A DNA stretch of 64,000 nt from Myotis daubentonii (Eukaryota > Chordata > Mammalia > Chiroptera > Vespertilionidae): NCBI RefSeq assembly GCF_963259705.1, contig NC_081846.1:94934641-94998640 (forward strand). Reading direction: 5' to 3'. The notes beneath the pieces were generated by a model. The model worked only from the letters and a program-made list of their open reading frames with translations. It searched no databases and was not told the DNA's origin. How positions within the stretch are numbered: the first letter of the stretch is position 1; every line of letters starts with the position of its first letter. The translations under genes were made by a program, and so were the position numbers. This document shows, one piece after another, positions 57,421 through 64,000 of this stretch.

Positions 57421-57894
57421 TTCTTTTCCCTTTTTATTTTTTATTTTATTATTTTATTTTTATTCTTTTGATTGTCTACAGTTTTACATATGTCTCCTTT
57501 TTCCCAATTGATACTCCCCCCACCCCCCCAGTCATTCCCACCCCGGGCAAATACAGCCTTTTAGTTTTAGTAGCAATGTCTCCTGTTTCCTTGCTAATTT
57601 CAGTAAATTGGCTCTTCTCTCTTTCTTTGTCCTGGTCATTCTAGCTAAAAGTTTGTCAATTTGTTGATATTTTTGAAGAACCAGCTTTTGGCTTCACTGA
57701 TTTTTCTCTGTTTTCTGTTTTCTTGGGAATTGGAAGATCAGTAACTTAAAAATAGCCACCAAAGGATTTCGGTCTTTTTTTCATGAGGTTAAATAAGTCT
57801 AGTTTCTTTAAGAAGGGTCCTGTAGGTACTGAGTTAGGGAGGAGTGTTTGTGTGTAAACACTTACCTTATTCCCCACCCCAATCCTGTCCACCA
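57421..57894. other. Young L1 3' tail remnant and old L1
   Basis: 57430-57560 has a T-rich start followed by gttttacatatgtctccttt and a C-rich tract, like a bat L1 3' end. After it old L1 resumes (agtttgtcaatttgttgata). Confidence 0.45.
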
Positions 57895-58376
57895 TATTTT
57901 TTTAAAATACATTTTATTGATTTTTTTTTTACAGAGAGGAAGGGAGAGGGATAGAGAGTTAGAAACATCGATCAGCTGCCGAAACCGGTTTGGCTCAGTG
58001 GATGGAGCGTCGGCCTGTGGACTGAAGGGTCCCGGGTTCAGTTCCGGTCAAGGGCATGTACCTGGGTTGCGGGCACATCCCCAGTGGGAGATGTGCAGGA
58101 GGCAGCTGATCAATGTTTCTCTCTCATCGATGTTTCTAACTTTCTATCTCTCTCCCTTCCTCTCTGTGAAAAATCAATAAAATATATTAAAAAAATAAAT
58201 AAATAAAAGTTCTTTTAAAAAAAAAAAGAAAAAGAAACATCGATCAGCTGCCTCCTGCACACCTCCTACTGGGAATGTGCCCGCAATCAAGGTACATGCC
58301 CTTGACCGGAACCGAACCTGGGACCCTTCAGTCCGCAGGCCAACGCTCTATCCACTGAGCCAAACCAGTTAGGACC
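57895..58376 (-). mobile_element. Ves SINE split by another SINE
   Basis: Outer antisense SINE: 57895-57980 and 58233-58376. Its flanks gtccaccatattttt (57886) and atccactatattttt (58377) are an imperfect target duplication. Confidence 0.9.
57981..58232 (+). mobile_element. Ves SINE nested in opposite orientation
   Basis: Head accggtttggctcagtgg and gggttcagttccggtc, body ggaggcagctgatcaatg, A-rich tail. The exact 20-bp duplication agaaacatcgatcagctgcc flanks it (57961-57980, 58233-58252). With the outer copy it forms a large inverted repeat. Confidence 0.95.
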
Positions 58377-58557
58377 TATCCACTATATTTTTAAGAAATA
58401 GGAAATATAGTCTTGCTCCCGAGGAACCAGCTTTTGTTGAAGAGGCTATGAAATAGCCACAAGAACTACTAAAGAGCAGTACAAGGAGGTAGAGAATGAG
58501 ATGCAAAACAAGGTTTCTTCCATATCTTCAGAGCTTTTGTGCTCTTTTCTATTATTA

Positions 58558-58851
58558 CTAGAGGCCTGGTGCACAAATTCATGCGCTGGCGGGGTCCCCC
58601 GGCCTGGACTGCACCCTCTCACAATCGGGGACCCTTCAGGGGATGTCAAACGGCTGGTTTCGGCTCTAGTACGCATATAAGATCTTTGGTTAATCTCTTC
58701 CCGCCCTTCCCCATTCCCCCTTCCCTCTGAAATTCAACCATCTGTTCCATGTTTCCATGTCTTTGTGTTGAGCGTCTGCCCCCTGGTGGTCAGTGCGCAT
58801 TATAGGTAACGGTCGAATGGTCACTTAGGCTTTTTTATATATATATATAGA
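58558..58851 (-). mobile_element. Helitron, sister of H2 with L1 piece
   Basis: CTAG lies at 58558-58561. From about 58668, gcatataagatctttggtta and ttccctctgaaattcaacca repeat the L1-derived segment of 38632-38962. The 5' end ttttatatatatatatag is at 58850, followed by the next CTAG. Confidence 0.85.
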
Positions 58852-58991
58852 CTAGAGGCCTGATGCACGAAATTTGTGCAAAGGGCTTGGCCCTCACAGC
58901 CCTGGCTTCGTCCAGGAGGTCATCCGGAAGGACATCTGAAGGTCATTTGGCTGTCTGGTCTAATTAGCATATTACACTTTTTTTATTATAG
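58852..58991 (-). mobile_element. Mini-Helitron (about 140 bp)
   Basis: CTAG at 58852-58855 with hairpin tgcacgaaatttgtgca; 5' end ttagcatattacactttttt and tattataga. It is directly joined to the preceding copy. Confidence 0.75.
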
Positions 58992-59210
58992 ATTATTTTT
59001 TAAATTTATCTTTATTGTTGAAAGTATTACAGATGTCCCCCTCCTTTTCCCCATTAACCTGCTCCATCCCATACATGTCGCCCCGACCCAGGCCTTCACT
59101 ACACTACTGTCTGTGTCCATGGATTATGCATATATGCATATAAGTTCTTTGGTTGATCTCTCCCACACACACCCCCCCAAGGCTTTCTCTTGTTTCTCTG
59201 CATTGCACTG
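58992..59210 (-). mobile_element. L1 3'-end fragment
   Basis: Contains tttatctttattgttgaaag and ctgtgtccatggattatgca, antisense 3' UTR of bat L1. No ORF2 remains. Confidence 0.7.
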
Positions 59211-59269
59211 CACATTCAGGGCCTAGACTTGGTGAGCAGGTGGAGGCTTACCTCTTTTTCTTTTTTTAA

Positions 59270-59945
59270 TATATTTTTTTAATAAATTTTTATTCAGATT
59301 ATTACAGTTATTCCTCTTTTCCCCCCCATAGCTCCCCTCCACCCGGTTCCCACTCCGCCCTCACGCCCCCCCCCCCACTGTCCTCATCCATAGGTGCACA
59401 ATTTTTGTTCAGTCTCTTCCCACACCCCCCACACCCCTTTCCCCCCCAAGAATAGTCAGTCCACTCCCTTTCTATGCCCGATTCTACTATATTCACCAGT
59501 TTATTCTGTTCATCAGATTATTTATCCACTTGATTTTTAGATTCACTTGTTGATAGATGTGTATTTGTTGTTCATAATTTGTATCTTTGCCTTTTTCTTC
59601 TTCTTCTTCTTAAAGGATACCTTTCAGCATTTCATATAATCCTGGTTTGGTGGTGATGAACTCCTTTAGCTTTTCCTTATCTGTGAAGCTCTTTATCTGA
59701 CCTTCAATTCTGAATGATAGCTTTGCTGGGTAAAGTAATCTTGGTTGTAGGTTCTTGGCATTCATCACTTTGAATATTTCTTGCCACTCCCTTCTGGCCT
59801 GCAAAGTTTCTGTTGAGAAATCAGCTGACATTCGTATGGGTACTCCCTTGTAGGTAACTGACTGTCTTTCTCTTGCTGCTTTTCAGCTTCTCTCTTTGTC
59901 TTTTGCTCTTGGCATTTTAATTCTGATGTGTCTTGGTGTGGTCCT
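59270..59945 (-). mobile_element. HAL1-like half-LINE, 5'-truncated
   Basis: It has the same 3' UTR joined directly to the ORF1 C terminus as the copy at 29414. The minus-strand frame 59831-59610 contains MSADFSTETLQARREWQEIF and TTKPGLYEMLKGIL. It stops at ggtgtggtcct near 59945. Confidence 0.85.
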
Positions 59946-60835
59946 GGAGGCTTACCTCTTAGCTCTTGTTACTGCACTTCTGGAATTTAGGTTAGCATTG
60001 CAGTGTTAACACATAGTAGCTCCAAGAGTGTATCAGCAGCATTGGCTCGGGTTACAAAGCCAAGCCTGGGACAGAAACTCTTTAATAAGCGAAATCCAAG
60101 CTGCCCCAAGACACTGCAGCTATGTTTTCTGCAAGGAATCAGTGATAACTTTGCCAGTTGGTGTAGAACACGGATGATTCTATGCCATTATGGAGCTATT
60201 AGAACATTTGGACATTTGCATTTAGAATAGCAGTATTTTCAGCTGTATTCTGAAGGTCAAGATGAATTTGCATTTCTGATGTTTCTTGGATTTTTCTCAT
60301 TGTTTCCATGTTATCTTATGTAAACGAATCCTTGTAGGATTGTCTTTTCTATCTTCTCCATTAGTTAGCTTTTAGACCTGTAGATTTGTTTGGCAGTTTA
60401 TGTTCAGTGCTTGCCCTGTGCTACCTTTCTAGTTAGAATCTTCCCATCCTGCTTGTGGAGTAATCTCCTTACTGTTTTTTATGTATTTTTTTTTTTATCT
60501 CTTTTCAACCCACCTTAGTTTTTAAAAGTGTATACTGTCTGCAGCCACAAGCCAATGAAGTTACAGAGAAGTCATTCCCCCTGAAAGCTTCCCTGTGCCC
60601 CTTGCAGGCAGTGCCCTTCTCACTCTTGGCCCAGGCAACTGCTGATGTGCTTTCTGTCACTGAAGTTGTACTTTCTTTGAATTTCTTATAAATGTGTCAT
60701 ACGATATGTCACCCTTAAACATAAAGGCTTCGTTCACTTTGCATCACGCATTTTAGTTTCATCCATGTAGTTACATGTAGTTTGTTTCTCTTGATTGCCA
60801 AGTAGTCTTTAAGTGATGGCATTGTGGTGTTGCAG
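59946..60835. other. Intron before exon 13
   Basis: 60640-60800 may be an old L1 3' fragment. Otherwise unassigned. Confidence 0.4.
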
Positions 60836-60994
60836 GTGGACAGCGTAGTGGCTGCTGAGTACGAGCTGGAGTACCTCCTCCTAGAAGGTCACTGCTATGA
60901 CATCACCACCGGGCAGCCTCCGCGAGGCCTGCAGTTCACGTTGGGAACTTCAGCCAGCCCCGTCGTCATGGACACCATTGTGATGGCCAACCTG
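60836..60994 (+). CDS. UGGT1: UGGT1 exon 13 of window
   Basis: This exon has 159 bases (53 codons), phase 0 at both ends, with acceptor ttgcag and donor gtaatg. It encodes VDSVVAAEYELEYLLLEGHC and GQPPRGLQFTLGTS. This is part of the beta-sandwich region and strongly conserved in the family. Confidence 0.96.
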
Positions 60995-61499
60995 GTAATG
61001 ATCAGTGCATCGAGGCGGGGGTACCAAGTCATGTGCCCTTCGGCACTACAATTTATGATGGAGCCGTTAGCATTCTGAACATGAGTGAGATTAAAATTCA
61101 TGATTAACTACATTTGGTCAAAATAAAAATCCTGTTTAAATTATAGGTTGTAATTATATGTCGCTTTAGAAGAAAACATGCTGGAATTGTCTATTCTAAA
61201 CCAAATTGGAGCCTGAAAATACATTGCTTCTGACCTGATAGCGTTTCCTTTTCGTTGGAGGCGTGCATCTTCCTCCATTACACATTGATTCTTCACTGAA
61301 GGGCGGCTCAAGGGCAGGCTTCTTGGCTTGACTGGCCTGTATTTTTCTAGTGTTTCTAATATGTAGATTTTTTTTGAGTTGCACTGATTTGTTTATAGCT
61401 ATCTTATTTTAAATATAGGTGACTATTATTTCAAAAAAGAAATAACTGTTCCTCAGAAACAGGATATTGATGTTTGAAAGAGAACTAAAATTTGTCTTT

Positions 61500-61820
61500 T
61501 TTTTCAAAGATAAAGAGAAGCTATTTATTTTCATGACACCAGCAATACATGTATACAACCTCCTTGTGATCATTTATTCAAATACAGATAAAGCAAACAT
61601 TCTCCATTATTAAGCCACCAGTTCCTCTTCCTAAAATTAACCACAATTCTTCTAGAATTTTCTATGTATTTGCATGCATATATCTAAGTATGAAATATTT
61701 AAATTTGTTTTGTGTGTTCGCGTTTGTCTGTTCCGTTGTTCTGCATCTTGTTATATGACAGTGCATACAGATCCGCCTCATTGTTTTAAAAGCTGCAGAA
61801 TACGCCACAGAACACACATT
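61500..61820. other. Possible old L1 3' fragment
   Basis: AT-rich tract with cagtgcatacagatccgcct and a 3'-end-like layout. Family not certain. Confidence 0.35.
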
Positions 61821-61825
61821 ACCCT

Positions 61826-62110
61826 AGGTTAGCAGTTCTCAAAGTGTGGTTGGGAACCCTTAGCAGTGCTTTCAATGGGTCTCTGAGGTCAAAATTACTT
61901 TCATAATAATAGTTAAGACATTACTTGCTTTGCACCCTCGCTCTCACAAACGTACGGTGGAGTTTTTCAGAGGCTCCATGTGCGACGATGTCATTGCTCT
62001 GACAGCTAATGAAATGTGTGTGCGTATTTCTTATGTTTTCCAAAATGTTCTAAAGAAGCAGATTTAGGGTATAAATATGTGCATTTTCAAGAGATTTACT
62101 CTGTTCTTGG
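61826..62110 (+). mobile_element. hAT-Charlie-like fragment
   Basis: The start agcagttctcaaagtgtggt and the run gaggtcaaaattactttcat match the left half of an old mammalian hAT family. The right end is not visible before exon 14. Confidence 0.55.
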
Positions 62111-62146
62111 ACTCCTACTAAAATTTGTCTTTTCTTCTTATCCTAG

Positions 62147-62232
62147 GGTTACTTCCAGTTAAAAGCCAACCCAGGAGCTTGGATTCTCAGACTGAGGAAG
62201 GGCCGTTCCGAAGATATTTACAGGATCTACAG
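62147..62232 (+). CDS. UGGT1: UGGT1 exon 14 of window (last seen)
   Basis: This exon has 86 bases, enters in phase 0 and ends after the second codon base. The acceptor is atcctag and the donor gtagga. It encodes GYFQLKANPGAWILRLRKGR and SEDIYRIY, the end of the beta-sandwich region before the linker to the GT24 glucosyltransferase domain. The following exon of the family was not found before 64000. Confidence 0.95.
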
Positions 62233-64000
62233 GTAGGATTAAGTGGTGCTAGTACATCTTTTCAGAGCATTTTGCTCTGAAAATCAGCTCAAATTGAATA
62301 CTGCATTGGCAGTTAGCCAGGGTATCAGAGTTTAATTTATAATCGTACTGTGATGAACAGTGCTTTCCCAGGAAATTAAACATGGAAGAACTGTCAGTGT
62401 GGAATTGGATGGTAATACTTCCCAGTACTAATAAGTATGGTCAAGTTGTCACGTTTTTAGATCCGTGTCAGTTTTACAAACATTTTTACAGTTTTATTTT
62501 TAAATCGTTGGGACCATGGTTGTTAAAAAAAAAAAAAAAAAGTTTCTGACCATTAGCTACTAAAGACGAGGCAAGAGGCTCAGCAGCCGTTTCTGGGGGT
62601 CAGCGTAGCACCCCACGCAGGAGACCATGGAGCAGAGGCTGGGATGCTCCCTCCTTGCAGTCTCTCCACCTTGCAGAGATCCTCAGGGGGTAGGTGTTCA
62701 TCGCCCCCCGAAACGCGCAGGAAACACAGGAGAGGCCTCAGGTAGCACTCACTCCCTCTGCTGGGGACCTGGAGAGGCGCCGTGCTGAACCAGCTTCCAA
62801 AGAGCTGGCTTGCTCCTCCTCACCGGTCTTTCCCAGAGGAGGGGCTCAGCATGTCCTTCCCTGCTCTCTCCTCCCAGTAGAGGCCACAGGGCAGCACCCG
62901 TGCTCGGAGCCCACCTGGCCCTTCTAGGCTAAGTCCACAGATGAGCCTTCCTTCTCCCCCCAATACTTGTAGCAGGTGACCCCAGCAGCGCTCGAGGATC
63001 CGCAGGGAGTGGTGCCAGCATCACTCACGCAGCCTGGTACCCAGGGAAGCTGAGTGACAGCCAGGAGAGGCCCAAGAATAACAGACCTCGGAGCACCTGC
63101 CACAACTCAGCCCGCTCCTGACACATCCCACCTGATGTGGTCATCGCAGAGGCCACCGCAGAAGGCCCCCGACTCCCAGTGAGGGGGAGGAACAGACCTC
63201 GCAGACGTGGTCTGAGGTCCTATGAGACGAGGGCCTATGAGAAACGGCAGCTGGTGCCCACAGGCACCCATGCCTCTGGGCTTGCCCAGAAAGCAGCAGC
63301 AGTGAAGGGCATGGTGGGCAGATCTGTAGTTGGATGTGCAGCCCTTGAATTACCAAGGGACTCAGAGACAGCGTGGCGGGAAGGTAGGCACCCACCTGGC
63401 GTCCAGGCTGCTCCTGGAGGCCATGACGCTTATGGTCATCAGCCCACCCTTAGTCGGCCCGTACAGGAGAGGGAATCATAGCCCGAGTGGATCCCCTCTA
63501 AGTGGACACTCACAGGGCAGCCCATCCCACTGTCACTGGGGCAGGCCGAACATAGCTAAGAGGGTAGCAGATCCCGGGCATCAGCAACCCTATAGGCATC
63601 ACTCTGGCCTAACGTAGACAGTGCCACCCACAGGGTGCCCCAGATGTCCTCGGGCCTGGCACCCCTCCCCCTGAAGGCCTTTCCTTTGCATGTCCAAGCC
63701 CTCCAGAAAGTTCCACAGCCTCCCGGCGAGCCCAAGGTTGGTGCCGCTGATGCCCAGGCTGTGTAGCGGGACCGTGTAGAACAGGCTGTGGCTGCAGGCC
63801 TGTGGGCAGCGGCTCCTTCGCTCTGGTTTTCTTGGGTCAGGGTAGCCCTCATTCATCCCACACTGATAGTCCTTGGAGGGACGCTGCAGGCAGCTGTGAA
63901 ACAGCCACCACCTTGCCTTCCTCCCCACTCTGGCTGCACAGTAGGGTCAGTGGGTGCAGGGTCCAGGCACACTGCTGCCGGCAAGAGCCTTTCACTTCAG
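62233..64000. other. Intron end of window, GC-rich unassigned block
   Basis: An A18 run lies at 62525-62541. From about 62550 the sequence turns GC-rich and stays so to 64000. Open frames of 84-114 codons occur on both strands (for example 63599-63928 minus and 63137-63481 plus), none recognisable. The next UGGT1 exon was looked for and not seen. Confidence 0.4.

Larger units (their letters stand above)
19413..62232 (+). other. UGGT1: UGGT1 gene, internal part (14 coding exons)
   Basis: UDP-glucose:glycoprotein glucosyltransferase 1 is a soluble ER-lumen enzyme. It recognises misfolded N-glycoproteins and re-adds glucose to their glycans, so that calnexin and calreticulin rebind them. Fourteen exons join into one open frame of 562 codons plus two bases, with AG acceptors and GT donors throughout except one GC donor. 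Stretches such as EARGYYEQTG, VTFWIVGDFDSPSGRQLLYD, FNQDDFHLLENIILKTSGQK and LKANPGAWILRLRKGRSEDI match mammalian UGGT1 as I know it and differ clearly from UGGT2. The part covered runs from late TRXL2 through TRXL3, TRXL4 and the beta-sandwich region. The signal peptide, TRXL1, GT24 catalytic domain and ER-retention tail are outside the window. No frameshift or stop is seen, so the gene looks functional. Domain limits come from family knowledge and are approximate. Confidence 0.97.

Noticed and set aside
19413..62232. UGGT2 rather than UGGT1
   Set aside because: Segments such as GMSSKEIY, SKMDFILSHAMYCRD and EYLDLTA agree with UGGT1 and differ from UGGT2 as I recall it.
62233..64000. GT24-domain exons of UGGT1
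   Set aside because: No stretch resembling the next exon after DIYRIY was found.

Overview
The window is mammalian nuclear DNA from a vespertilionid-type bat. It holds rolling-circle transposons with HeliBat ends (TCCTATATAATAAAAG at the 5' end, a GTGCACAAATTTGTGCAC hairpin and CTAG at the 3' end), tRNA-derived Ves SINEs, L1 and half-LINE (HAL1-like) elements, and several hAT elements including a SPIN-type copy. This combination is characteristic of vesper bats.

The only host protein gene I can support is UGGT1, the endoplasmic-reticulum folding sensor UDP-glucose:glycoprotein glucosyltransferase 1, on the + strand. Fourteen consecutive internal coding exons lie between 19413 and 62232 (1688 coding bases, one unbroken frame, all splice phases compatible). 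They encode roughly the middle third of the protein: the end of the second thioredoxin-like domain, the third and fourth thioredoxin-like domains and the beta-sandwich region. The N-terminal exons lie before the window. The catalytic GT24 domain lies after it. Two splicing details stand out: a 24-nt symmetric microexon (27122-27145) and a GC-AG intron (donor at 27739).

Region 1-19412 is upstream intron. It is dominated by an old minus-strand L1 cut into pieces by Helitrons. One insert, 3438-11914, is 8.5 kb long and bounded exactly by Helitron ends, yet it carries unique DNA, a retrocopy and a nested stack of transposons (Helitron in hAT in MER5-like hAT). Region 19413-34629 holds the first eight exons with SINEs, L1 fragments, a Tigger element, a 30-bp minisatellite and a full-length HAL1-like element.

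Region 34630-45510 is one 10.9-kb intron. It holds a young L1 fragment, a CpG-rich unexplained block, and a second L1 split by Helitrons, one of which retains a broken Rep gene with a visible HUH motif. Region 45511-62232 holds the last six exons with a solo LTR candidate, short hAT MITEs, a composite Helitron, old L1 and an inverted SINE nest. Region 62233-64000 is GC-rich sequence that I could not assign.

Functionally, one conserved housekeeping gene is spread through introns made largely of transposons. Most apparent open frames outside the exons come from tandem repeats or decayed transposons. Junction calls come from reading target duplications and splice consensus by eye, without alignment software.
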